From assembly GCF_006438785.1 (NCBI RefSeq), contig NZ_RCZB01000001.1:941912-1005911 (forward strand): a DNA stretch of 64,000 nt. Direction: 5' to 3'. The notes under the pieces are model-generated. The model saw only the letters and a program-made list of their open reading frames with translations, was not told the origin of the DNA and did no database searches. Positions 38,430 through 45,670 of the stretch are shown here, in pieces. The position numbers and the translations under genes are program-made. Source of the stretch: Rhodanobacter glycinis. Its GTDB lineage: Bacteria; Pseudomonadota; Gammaproteobacteria; Xanthomonadales; Rhodanobacteraceae. Every line of letters starts with the position of its first letter. Within the stretch, counting starts at the first letter, position 1.

Positions 38430-38528
38430 TGGTGCCCCCGGTAGGATTCGAACCTACGTGAGCGGCTTATCTGGCCGCTGCCTCAACCGGGTATAAGCCG
38501 GTCGCCTTAACCTCTCGGCCACGGGGGC
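38430..38528 (-). tRNA. Class II tRNA, apparent anticodon UAU, CCA encoded
   Basis: The minus strand folds as a cloverleaf. The acceptor is GCCCCCG with CGGGGGC. The D arm is GCC-GAGAGGTTAA-GGC. The anticodon stem is ACCGG/CCGGT with loop CTTATAC. A long variable arm of 28 bases contains GCGGC/GCCGC. The T arm is GTAGG-TTCGAAT-CCTAC, followed by A73 and a genomic CCA. The loop gives anticodon UAU, which reads AUA (Ile). But the long variable arm and GGCCGAG D arm are those of serine-type class II tRNAs, and isoleucine tRNAs are class I. It may be a mischarging or suppressor-like tRNA, or a relic. Confidence 0.8.
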
Positions 38529-38657
38529 GAAGAAATACGCTTGAGAACTCGCTCAAATGCGGGTTCGTGGTATTCGTTCGCAGTGGCAGAGAGGCTTGCT
38601 CATGGGCCAAGGCTACCAGCTTCAATTTCTCTATGGGTGTACGTTTATGGGGCGGCA

Positions 38658-39056
38658 CTACTGGGTTGAGTCCCGAACCTTTCGGGAGCCACATGACATC
38701 GTTCTTTGAGTGCCAAGGAAACGAGGTCTTCGCTTCAAATTGAAACCGTCCACGTGACTTTCAATGAAGACCGCCATGGCACCGCGATAGCGAATGGCCG
38801 CTGGCGGAATCGCCAGCCCCAACACTCGGGCAATGTCCGTCGCATACACGATCTGGGCGGGAGTCGGCGGCTTGAGATCCGGGTCGAGACACTCTGTCAC
38901 GGAAGCCGCCAAGCATTCCGCAAGACGAAGCATTAGGTCTCCCGACGTCCCCTTGCTGGCCGCCCTCGACTGCTGTGCCTCCCAAGCCTCCCGAATGTAG
39001 GCATCGGCGGCGATCGGAATGACCCACACATCGTCCGAATAAGACTGGCGTGTCAC
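38658..39056 (-). CDS. Hypothetical protein divergent from the Xre regulator
   Basis: A 132-residue frame from a GTG at 39056 (GCGAGAAG upstream). The middle (YIREAWEAQQSRAASKGTSG, then LMLRLAECLAASVTECL) looks helical, and it ends in a basic tail (LKRRPRFL). I recognise no family. It shares its control region, with two short dyads, with the Xre gene on the other strand, so it may be under its control. The longer open frame upstream overlaps the Xre start and is rejected. Confidence 0.45.
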   Translation of the reverse strand: MTRQSYSDDVWVIPIAADAYIREAWEAQQSRAASKGTSGDLMLRLAECLAASVTECLDPDLKPPTPAQIVYATDIARVLGLAIPPAAIRYRGAMAVFIESHVDGFNLKRRPRFLGTQRTMSCGSRKVRDSTQ

Positions 39057-39105
39057 AGATACTTCTCGCTGAAAGGCGGCCGCCCGGGCTCTGCTTGCTC
39101 CTATG

Positions 39106-39153
39106 CTACGTAATTCGTAGTATCGGTGGCAAGGCAAAGTTACGAATCTCGTA
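39106..39153. promoter_or_regulatory. Two operator-like dyads between the divergent genes
   Basis: CTACG-TAATT-CGTAG (39106-39120) and TACGA-ATC-TCGTA (39141-39153) share the TACG/CGTA half-site. They sit 25 to 72 bases before the Xre ATG and 50 to 97 before the divergent GTG. This is the usual arrangement of Xre-type autoregulatory operators. Binding is inferred. Confidence 0.5.
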
Positions 39154-39177
39154 GCCCCAAGCTTCCGATTCGTCTCA

Positions 39178-39504
39178 ATGCCGCCGAAAGTAGATCCTCG
39201 GGCCGTTTTTTGTGCTCGCCTCAAGCAAGCGCGCGAAGCGGCGGGACTCTCACAGAAAGAGCTAGGCATACTCGCCGGACTGGATCGGTTTGTGGCGAGC
39301 ACGCGAATCAACCGCTACGAGAAAGGCATTCACAAGGCTGATGTGCAGACGGCTGAGCGCCTTGCACGAGTTTTGACGGTACCGCTTGCCTATCTCTATT
39401 CTGGGGATGAGCGCCTCGCCCGCGCAATCATTGCCTTTTCGCGGCTTTCAAGGGAAAAGCAAGATGCTCTGCTCCGAGAGATGGAGGAGATGCTGCGGTC
39501 CTAG
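39178..39504 (+). CDS. Xre-family helix-turn-helix regulator
   Basis: A 108-residue protein with an HTH_3 domain at residues 8-75: ARLKQAREAAGLSQKELGIL, then RINRYEKGIHKADVQTAERL and LTVPLAYLYSGDE. The C-terminus is a short helix (REKQDALLREMEEMLR). Such proteins act as phage-type or mobile-element repressors. It lies 750 bases upstream of tnsA on the same strand and may control transposition, or may belong to an older island. The ATG has no strong ribosome-binding site. Confidence 0.8.
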   Translation: MPPKVDPRAVFCARLKQAREAAGLSQKELGILAGLDRFVASTRINRYEKGIHKADVQTAERLARVLTVPLAYLYSGDERLARAIIAFSRLSREKQDALLREMEEMLRS

Positions 39505-39770
39505 ACATGGTTTGTACCATCTAGGTGGAAGCCCTACACGGGCCAGCCTGCATGGTGTCATACCATACGGTATGACGTCATACCACATTGTTTCGTAAAT
39601 GAAATTTCTATTGACCGGACGCAACACACGGTTATAGCTTCGGCCGTGCGCAATGGTGCGTACGACGAGGAGAACTTTCTGCGGCTATCGCCGCGCACGC
39701 CATATTGTCTGGCTGCGGTGGCCGCGCCGGCCGCATGAGCCCAGGCAGCTCAATCGCACTTTTAGTCCTG
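39505..39770. promoter_or_regulatory. Repeat-rich control region upstream of the tns operon
   Basis: Three copies of GTCATACC occur in 28 bases: two face each other (39557-39564 and 39569-39576, 4-base spacer) and a third follows in direct orientation (39577-39584). Just after the Xre stop lies ATGGT-TTGT-ACCAT, flanked by CTAG on both sides (39501-39524). The crowding of dyads suggests operators for a regulator of the downstream module. The rest of the stretch holds no gene I can support. Confidence 0.45.
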
Positions 39771-39801
39771 AAAAAAAGAAAATCCCCGCTTGGCGGCGGG
39801 G
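39771..39801 (-). terminator. Intrinsic terminator on the minus strand, with no known gene
   Basis: Read on the minus strand, CCCCGC-CGCCAA-GCGGGG is followed by ATTTTCTTTTTTT, a strong terminator form. No recognised minus-strand gene ends here. Upstream on that strand lies the leader of the tns operon, so it could end a small antisense RNA or an unrecognised small gene starting near 39838 (ATGGGAACC with AAAAAGGAA before it). Confidence 0.6.
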
Positions 39802-39923
39802 ACTTGGACTTACTGATCACACGTCTGTAGGTTCCCATTTTCCTTTTTCCAGGTCAAGCCCTTTTCGCGTCCCGTCACCGGGTACGCGACGGGCAGGTTT
39901 TGCCGAACAAGAGGATATCTGTC

Positions 39924-40139
39924 ATGACCTACGACCGTTTCGCCGATCTATTCGCAGCCACACTTATCCACCCACGATGCCCTTCCAGGGAGTGCATCAA
40001 GAAAGGTGATGGAGCGCGTCCTTGCAGGCCCAATTCTGGGTTTGCGGACCCACATCCTGATATCGGCTTCGCCTCGCTCCCACCTGCCCCTCGTTCTAGT
40101 AGCGGACCGGCTGACCCAACGACCTTCCCCGGGGACTAG
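39924..40139 (+). CDS. Small ORF in the tns leader, doubtful
   Basis: A 71-codon frame with AGAGGA 9 bases before the ATG and a hairpin (AGAGCGCCCCGGGCGAAGCTCT) directly at its stop. The product starts MTYDRFADLFAATLIHPRC and is then Pro-, Ser- and Gly-rich with no known motif. It may be a small regulator or a leader peptide of the transposition operon, or not be translated. The remaining 120 bases to tnsA hold a CCCC-TTGC-GGGG hairpin and the tnsA ribosome-binding site (GAGGAG). Confidence 0.3.
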   Translation: MTYDRFADLFAATLIHPRCPSRECIKKGDGARPCRPNSGFADPHPDIGFASLPPAPRSSSGPADPTTFPGD

Positions 40140-40258
40140 AGCGCCCCGGGCGAAGCTCTATTGAATTTCATCCGAATCGTCGCCTTACAGCGGCGGCCCA
40201 TTTCGATGCCCCTTGCGGGGACGTCGACGCCTTGAATTCGTGAAGAGGAGCATTTTCT

Positions 40259-41005
40259 ATGAGTGCTGGAACGAGTGCGACCGCCACACCCACGCCGGGC
40301 ACGGGTCACTATGTGACGCCTGAGCTGCCCTACAAGCCTCGCGCGCTATCCCGTGGAGAAGCCACGAGTCGCGAGATTTTCGTCTTCTACTCACCACGCA
40401 ACCAGCGCATCGTCACCGTCTGTGAATACCTGCATCTGGCACTGGCGATGCAACTGGAATTCACGCCTACGCTGACGACCTATGTGGAGCGTCCATGCCG
40501 ACTCGCTCTGGGACCCAAGCAAACCATTGATGTCGCCTTTTGGACCCGAGACAAAAGTGGAGAAAGTGGGAAAACTGGGCAGGAACGTTTCCTGCTGGCC
40601 ATCCCGAAGGCCGGTACGGTAGGCAATGCTCGCGACAGCACTGCTCTTCGTGACCGCGCACGCATGGAAGGTGCCGCCGAACGCCATGGCATCCATTTGA
40701 CGTACATCGTCGAGCAGGAGCTCCTGGCCGCAAGCACGCAACTGCGGACGCACTTCCTGCTCTTGCCGCATGTGCAATCCGCCCGTCGCGTGCTGGCACG
40801 TACCACCATCCGCCAAGGGTTGCTGGCGTATTTCAACACCATGCCGCGGGCTAGCTTCCAACAGCTAACCGCCGCCTTCGACAACTTCAGCCCCGACCAT
40901 GTCGTCGCCGTGGCAGCCGCCATGGTTCACGAAGGAGGCCTTCGGCTTGTCGACTCTGCGCCCCTGTCTTTGCACACGATGCTGGAGGTGACCCATGCTG
41001 CGTGA
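40259..41005 (+). CDS. tnsA: TnsA-like endonuclease subunit of Tn7-type transposase
   Basis: A 248-residue protein. The N-terminal half fits the TnsA nuclease: TVCEYLHLALAMQLEFTPTL, then the TYVERP strand, TIDVAFW and FLLAIPK. Candidate catalytic residues are Glu56, Asp91 and Lys117. In Tn7 TnsA the last motif is Gln-X-Lys; here it is Ile-Pro-Lys, so one acidic/amide position is changed. TnsA cuts the 5' strands at the element ends and allows cut-and-paste transposition. The C-terminal half looks like the winged-helix domain. It overlaps tnsB by 11 bases; GAGGAG precedes the ATG. Confidence 0.75.
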   Translation: MSAGTSATATPTPGTGHYVTPELPYKPRALSRGEATSREIFVFYSPRNQRIVTVCEYLHLALAMQLEFTPTLTTYVERPCRLALGPKQTIDVAFWTRDKSGESGKTGQERFLLAIPKAGTVGNARDSTALRDRARMEGAAERHGIHLTYIVEQELLAASTQLRTHFLLLPHVQSARRVLARTTIRQGLLAYFNTMPRASFQQLTAAFDNFSPDHVVAVAAAMVHEGGLRLVDSAPLSLHTMLEVTHAA

Positions 41006-42866
41006 ACGAAATGCGATCCATAGCGAGGAAGAGCTGAGCAAGTGGTACCGCCCGCCTCAAGATACGGTTGCGGAGAAGTATCGGGCTCGCTACAACGCTC
41101 GGTGCGCCGCCCTTCATGCCGTTCTGATTGGTGAGACCAATCTCAGTGCTGCCGCCAAAGATCACAGTCTTTGTCGCAAGCGGCTTCGGTCCATGATCGA
41201 ACGCGCCCTTCGCCTCGCACCGGATGGTCAGCCCTATGGCTTTCGTGTCTGTGTTCCGTGGGGCGGGTATTGCAAGGCTGAGACGTCTATCGAGGTGAGC
41301 ATGCCCACGCGGGCGGTGCCCCATGCGATCGCAACCCTATTGCTGGCACAGCCGCAAATCGGCACTTGGGTAGGTGCCTACAGCCGACCGCTGCCGCCCG
41401 GCAGGGCGCCGCGCAGCTTTATTCGCCTGCACGACAAGATCGTCAAGGAACTCAAACGCCTGGATCTCCACGCGTATTACCCCCTGAACCAGCCCGATAA
41501 GGGCAAACGGGCGTTACTCCGGTACATCCGCACGCGTCGTATCGAAACGGCTCCCATGCCTGGCATGGACGAACTGGACGCCGTCCAGCCCACCGCTTTG
41601 GCAGAAATCTTTCGTGGGCACCCGTTTGACCGGATGGAGCTCGATGGTCACCGCATCGACATCGAGGCGGCCATGCAGATCAAGATGCCCAAGGGGGGAT
41701 TGGCCACCCGCAATCTGACGGCGTTGTGGTTCCTGGCCGAAGTCGAGTGTGAGTCGCGCGCGATCACATCTTGGACCCTGCGCGTGGGACGCAACTACAA
41801 CAGTCTGGATGTGACAGAGTGCATTGCGAGCAGTTTGCAATCATGGGTTCCACGCGACCTGACAATCCCCAATCTTGCCTACGCGCCTGGTGCGGGCATG
41901 CCCTCTGGCTTGCCTCCGCCGATTCAATTCCGCCGCGGGCGGATGTTGGCTCTCGACAACCACAAGGCGCACCACGCGCATGACGTGGAACAGGCCTTCT
42001 GTCGCGCCCATGACGGGATCCTCACCTTTGGCCTGCCGCATCAACCCCGCACGCGCCCCATCATTGAACAGCTCTTCTCACGTCTGGAGAAAGGCGCTTT
42101 TCGCGACATCGCAGGTGGCTTCGAACCCGCGACCAAGTTGGGCGAGCACAAGTTGCGCATCAGCAACTTTGCACCGGAAGATCACCCCATCCAACTTCAT
42201 CTGCTGGAAGAACTGCTGGACGTCATTGTTGCCAACTACAACGCCACGCCCCACCCGGCCTTGGGCAATATGAGCCCCCTGCAATACCTACAGCAGCGCT
42301 CGCATGAGCGTCATTGGTTCTATGAGCCAAGCGATGCCGACGCCTGCGCGGTTGATATGAGCAGCGTGTTGGTTCCGGTCAAAGTGTTGGGCAATCGCAA
42401 GACCGGCGTCATGCCTCACATCAACTATGCCTACGTGCGTTATCGGAGTCCCGAGCTCGACAATAGTTGGGAGCTGATCGGCAAGACTCTCACTGCACGC
42501 GTCCTTCGACAGGACTTGCGCACCATCGCCTTGTACCGCACCGCCACACAACCTGTAGGCATCCTGCGGGCCACTGGCCCGTGGTCACACACCCGACACG
42601 ACGAAACCACACGGAAGTTGATTTATCAGTGGTCGCGGCAACCGGGCGGCCTGTCACTCGCCGGAGCGGACTGCGCGGTCAGCGCCTATATCAACTTCTT
42701 GCGTCAATCCGCCAAGCAGTCCCAACAGGCCGTGGACCAGTTGGCTCGCATCCAGCAGCAGCATCCAACGATGCCGGTCCCTCCCGCACGGCACTCGCTC
42801 ATGGACACACCCATTCGCGCGCCGCGTCGTGGCTGGGTCAGCCTGGACAAGATGCGCGACGCCTAA
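40995..42866 (+). CDS. tnsB: TnsB-like DDE transposase
   Basis: A 623-residue transposase of the Mu/TnsB/TniA group. The retroviral-integrase core carries Asp217 (RMELDGHRIDIEA), Asp321 (MLALDNHKAHHAHD) and Glu358 (TRPIIEQLFSRLEKG), a D-D-(36)-E spacing. N-terminal helices (residues 30-110) would bind the end repeats. The Mu-type beta-barrel and basic C-terminal tail follow. It would join 3' ends to target DNA. The start overlaps tnsA. A long hairpin follows its stop. Confidence 0.9.
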   Translation: MLRERNAIHSEEELSKWYRPPQDTVAEKYRARYNARCAALHAVLIGETNLSAAAKDHSLCRKRLRSMIERALRLAPDGQPYGFRVCVPWGGYCKAETSIEVSMPTRAVPHAIATLLLAQPQIGTWVGAYSRPLPPGRAPRSFIRLHDKIVKELKRLDLHAYYPLNQPDKGKRALLRYIRTRRIETAPMPGMDELDAVQPTALAEIFRGHPFDRMELDGHRIDIEAAMQIKMPKGGLATRNLTALWFLAEVECESRAITSWTLRVGRNYNSLDVTECIASSLQSWVPRDLTIPNLAYAPGAGMPSGLPPPIQFRRGRMLALDNHKAHHAHDVEQAFCRAHDGILTFGLPHQPRTRPIIEQLFSRLEKGAFRDIAGGFEPATKLGEHKLRISNFAPEDHPIQLHLLEELLDVIVANYNATPHPALGNMSPLQYLQQRSHERHWFYEPSDADACAVDMSSVLVPVKVLGNRKTGVMPHINYAYVRYRSPELDNSWELIGKTLTARVLRQDLRTIALYRTATQPVGILRATGPWSHTRHDETTRKLIYQWSRQPGGLSLAGADCAVSAYINFLRQSAKQSQQAVDQLARIQQQHPTMPVPPARHSLMDTPIRAPRRGWVSLDKMRDA

Positions 42867-42885
42867 CTTCATCTGCCATGGCGCC

Positions 42886-42916
42886 CTCCGGGCGGACCAC
42901 GTGGGTCCGCCCGGAG
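42886..42916. terminator. Strong hairpin between tnsB and tnsC
   Basis: CTCCGGGCGGACC and its exact complement make a 13-base stem with a 5-base loop, 20 bases after the tnsB stop and 30 before tnsC. It is followed by ATCATCCCTTTTG, a poor U-tract. It could reduce read-through, so that less TnsC and TniQ is made than TnsB, or it could protect the tnsAB mRNA end. Confidence 0.5.
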
Positions 42917-42945
42917 ATCATCCCTTTTGATCTCGGAGCACCCGC

Positions 42946-43926
42946 ATGGACAAGCATCCGATCTTCATTCCGAATGGCTTTCAGATCTACACCAAGCCTA
43001 CTGAAGCCGCGGCCAACTTCGTTCTGCAGCACATCGAAAACGACCATCACGGCACCGCCTTCTACGGAGGCGGTGGGCTTGGAAAAACCAGTGCACAGCA
43101 ATTTATGACCGACCATGCCTCACGCTGGCTGGTGGATGAGAGTGACGCCCCCATCGGCGTGGCTTCTCGCCTGATCATGCCTAGCGGCGCGCGGCGCAGC
43201 GATGGTGCCTTCTATACCGCCGTGGCCAATAGTCTCCGGCTTACCAACGCGGACCGACTTACGCCGCAGAAAGGCAAAGAACGCCTGGTGAACTTCATCA
43301 AGACGCGTTGCGGCCAAGCCCAACAAACACTCATGGTGATGTTCATTGATAACGCACAGCGGATCACGCGAGCAGAGTACGACTATCTCGCTGACATCGA
43401 CGAGCAAATCACTGACGCAAAGCTCCGGTTGTTTGTGGTGTTCATGCGTCAAAGCGACGCCTCGGGTGTAGAGGTCGCCGACGATTGGTCCGACTACCCA
43501 TCGCACATGCTCCGCCGATGGTTCATGGGTTCGCATCCCTTTCTGCCGCTCACTGGATTGGATGAGGTCACCCATGCCCTCGATCGCTTTGATGGGTCAG
43601 CGTTCTGGCCGACTCCCGACATGCCGTTCACGCGCTACTTCGCCAGGGCAGCATTCGATGATGGTTGGCGGCTGGCCAGCCAAGCTGCTTTGATCGTGGA
43701 TGTCGTCAATGCTATCCGTAGTCAGGCCAACCTTCCTCCTAGCAATGCTTGGCCGATGGCGACATTCACGGGGACAGTACGCTACCTCCTCGCCAATGTT
43801 GCCGCCAAAGTACCTGGCTTTCGGGAATTCACGACCGAACAGATCGCTGACGCTCTCTCCGTTAGCGGTTACCTGCGCCTCGAATATGTGCGAGCCAATC
43901 TTCTTATGCGGGAGGCTGTCGCATGA
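42946..43926 (+). CDS. tnsC: TnsC/TniB-like AAA+ ATPase
   Basis: A 326-residue AAA+ protein with Walker A YGGGGLGKTS (residues 40-49) and Walker B LMVMFIDNAQR (Asp135 followed by Asn instead of the common Glu). Its length is nearer to TniB (about 300) than to Tn7 TnsC (555). Such ATPases form filaments on target DNA and link the target selector to the transposase. CGGAGCACCCGC precedes the ATG. The stop overlaps the tniQ start by 4 bases. Confidence 0.87.
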   Translation: MDKHPIFIPNGFQIYTKPTEAAANFVLQHIENDHHGTAFYGGGGLGKTSAQQFMTDHASRWLVDESDAPIGVASRLIMPSGARRSDGAFYTAVANSLRLTNADRLTPQKGKERLVNFIKTRCGQAQQTLMVMFIDNAQRITRAEYDYLADIDEQITDAKLRLFVVFMRQSDASGVEVADDWSDYPSHMLRRWFMGSHPFLPLTGLDEVTHALDRFDGSAFWPTPDMPFTRYFARAAFDDGWRLASQAALIVDVVNAIRSQANLPPSNAWPMATFTGTVRYLLANVAAKVPGFREFTTEQIADALSVSGYLRLEYVRANLLMREAVA

Positions 43927-45410
43927 GTCACTGGAGGAATCTGCTTGCCTTACGCATACCGCAACCCGGCCTGCTTGGATTGGAGCTCGAGCCCTTCCCG
44001 TTTATCTCCGGGTATGGCATTGCCTGGCGCGTCTATCGGCTTAATTGCCTCGAATCCAAGAACTTGTTTTCGGTGCTCGGGATCCGAGCACCCGCCGACC
44101 TGAACCTGATGAAAGCTTGCCATCGACCGGGTGCCTCGCGCACCCGGTTCGAAGCCATCTGCGGCTTGGATGGCACGCAGGTACCGGCGTACTGGAATGC
44201 TCAGTCGTGGAGTCCACTCGACCTGCATGGACTTTGGAGCGATGAGGATCTACCTATTCGCCACTGCCCTGAGTGCGCACGCTTTGGCTATCACTGCGGA
44301 TTGTTTCAGCTTCCATCTATTACACACTGCCCGTGGCATGAGCAGCCAATTCGCGATAGCTGCCCACAATGTGGTGCTCCATATTCCGTCCGTTCACATC
44401 TCGATCTTGAGCTCGGTTGCTGTGCCTGCGGTCACGATAGTTTCGACAGTGATATCGCCAGTACAGCCATGTGGACCTTCCCACACCAAACCGCAGAGGA
44501 AACACTCACCCAATATCTTGCCTGGGCCGAGCGCGAACGCACTCACCGCCACTTCATCGCTCCATCCCACGACCGTGTATCTCGTGAGGGCTTCGCAAAC
44601 TTAGCCCGTGCCCCCATGGCTTGGCAGCCCGCCATTAGAGACCCTCCACATCAACGCACCCTGTTAGAACCCATGGAGGGAAGGCGAGAGCCATCGGCTC
44701 GTACCTTCTGGGGATGGAGTCTGCTCGGGTCAGACAGGTCATTGACTATTGCCCCCTTGCCGGCTTCGGTTCATCACCGCTTGGCTGCCGTAACACGAGC
44801 GCGCCTAACCGCCCCCACCGCGACACTCTCTGGCGCCGACGATATGCCTGACCAGCCCTCGGGCGGCTTGACCGATCGCAGCGAGCAATACAGTCAAATG
44901 GAGAGGTTCATCCTGCCCCATGGCAGCATAGGAGCCGACACCGTTTGGCTCCACTTGTCGGCTGTTGATCCTTGTGCACTTCAGATGTGCGCGCGGCTGG
45001 CAGAATCGGTGTACCAACTCCTCGGAGAACCCGCGCAAGGGGATGCATTGCGATCACCCCACGTCCAGCAGTCCGACGCTTTGGACCGCGTCAATGGACG
45101 ATGGCGCTTGGCTCAGGCACTCGAGGAAATGCTAGCGAGAGGATTCGCCCAAGGACTCGACGCCTTGTGTCGCGTTCATTTACAACAACGCACGCGCATT
45201 CGAGCATGGCGGGTGCCCGTGATTGAAATACGCGGACAAAAAGGACATCTAGAGAGCATTAGAGTCTGTTGGATCCCCGTAAAACCGCCAACTGTCGAGT
45301 CAAGTCCGCGGCCCCAAAAAGGCGGCAAGGCATCTCGTAAAAGACTTCGCCGACGGGGCCGTAAACCACCCTCACCGAACCAAGCGCCGCGAAAGCGTCA
45401 AGCACGCTAA
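43923..45410 (+). CDS. tniQ: TniQ/TnsD-family target-selection protein
   Basis: A 495-residue TniQ-family protein. Near residues 110-180 it has the zinc-finger pattern of the family: IRHCPECARFGYH, HCPWHEQPI, SCPQCGAP and CCACGHDS. The C-terminus is a strongly basic tail (KRLRRRGRKPPSPNQAPRKR). TniQ/TnsD proteins bind the attachment site and recruit TnsC. The large size (TniQ of Tn402 is about 400, TnsD about 500) suggests it could recognise a specific site, perhaps the zipA 3' region where it now lies. That is inference. Confidence 0.83.
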   Translation: MSHWRNLLALRIPQPGLLGLELEPFPFISGYGIAWRVYRLNCLESKNLFSVLGIRAPADLNLMKACHRPGASRTRFEAICGLDGTQVPAYWNAQSWSPLDLHGLWSDEDLPIRHCPECARFGYHCGLFQLPSITHCPWHEQPIRDSCPQCGAPYSVRSHLDLELGCCACGHDSFDSDIASTAMWTFPHQTAEETLTQYLAWAERERTHRHFIAPSHDRVSREGFANLARAPMAWQPAIRDPPHQRTLLEPMEGRREPSARTFWGWSLLGSDRSLTIAPLPASVHHRLAAVTRARLTAPTATLSGADDMPDQPSGGLTDRSEQYSQMERFILPHGSIGADTVWLHLSAVDPCALQMCARLAESVYQLLGEPAQGDALRSPHVQQSDALDRVNGRWRLAQALEEMLARGFAQGLDALCRVHLQQRTRIRAWRVPVIEIRGQKGHLESIRVCWIPVKPPTVESSPRPQKGGKASRKRLRRRGRKPPSPNQAPRKRQAR

Positions 45411-45465
45411 CCCAATCGGCTGCTCATTCGCTGCTGCCGGAACACGCACGATGGTTGGCTTTCTG

Positions 45466-45638
45466 AATTCAGGGCGATTTATCGGCTTTTTCGGCTAATT
45501 GGGGGCAGTTTCTTCGATCTCGGCGAAATTGAGGGCGGCTTGTTGGACTAGACATCTGCTCAAAAATCACCACATCGATTTCAATATAATATGCAAATTC
45601 AATTACTTATAATTGAGGCAATTCCTTGTTGTTAGACA
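45466..45638 (+). repeat. Repeated motifs, candidate right end of the Tn7-like element
   Basis: Four units begin with AATT, then a purine-rich GGGC-like core: 45466 (AATTCAGGGCGATTT), 45497 (AATTGGGGGCAGTTT), 45527 (AATTGAGGGCGGCTT) and 45611 (AATTGAGGCAATTCC). Their starts are 31, 30 and 84 bases apart. The last two are both 28 bases long, share TTGTTG inside and both end TAGACA. Tn7-type ends carry several TnsB sites and finish in ACA, so 45638 is a candidate terminus with ACGAC as possible target duplication. Confidence 0.55.
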
Positions 45639-45670
45639 ACGACCACTGCCGACCCTCGGTTGGGATTGGC

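Larger units (their letters stand above)
40259..45638 (+). mobile_element. Tn7-like transposition module with candidate right end
   Basis: Four consecutive plus-strand genes encode a TnsA-like endonuclease, a TnsB-like DDE transposase, a TnsC-like ATPase and a TniQ protein, followed by repeated motifs ending in TAGACA at 45638. The coordinates span genes and right end only; the left end is not located and may lie before the Xre gene or further left. The module shows no Cas gene, no CRISPR and little obvious cargo. Its right end lies 32 bases past the zipA stop, where ligA would follow zipA in many gammaproteobacteria. Confidence 0.8.

Noticed and set aside
38417..38437. GGGCACC-TAGAATT-GGTGCCC at the tRNA 3' end as an island attachment site
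   Set aside because: It is an inverted rather than direct repeat, and I found no second copy of the tRNA end in the window. It is more likely a processing or terminator-like hairpin.
40259..45410. CRISPR-associated transposon (CAST)
   Set aside because: Tns and TniQ proteins are present, but there is no Cas12k, Cascade gene or CRISPR array in the window.
45466..45638. Regularly spaced repeats resembling a small CRISPR array
   Set aside because: The units are diverged, the spacers are unequal and no cas gene is near. They fit transposase-binding sites beside the tns genes better.
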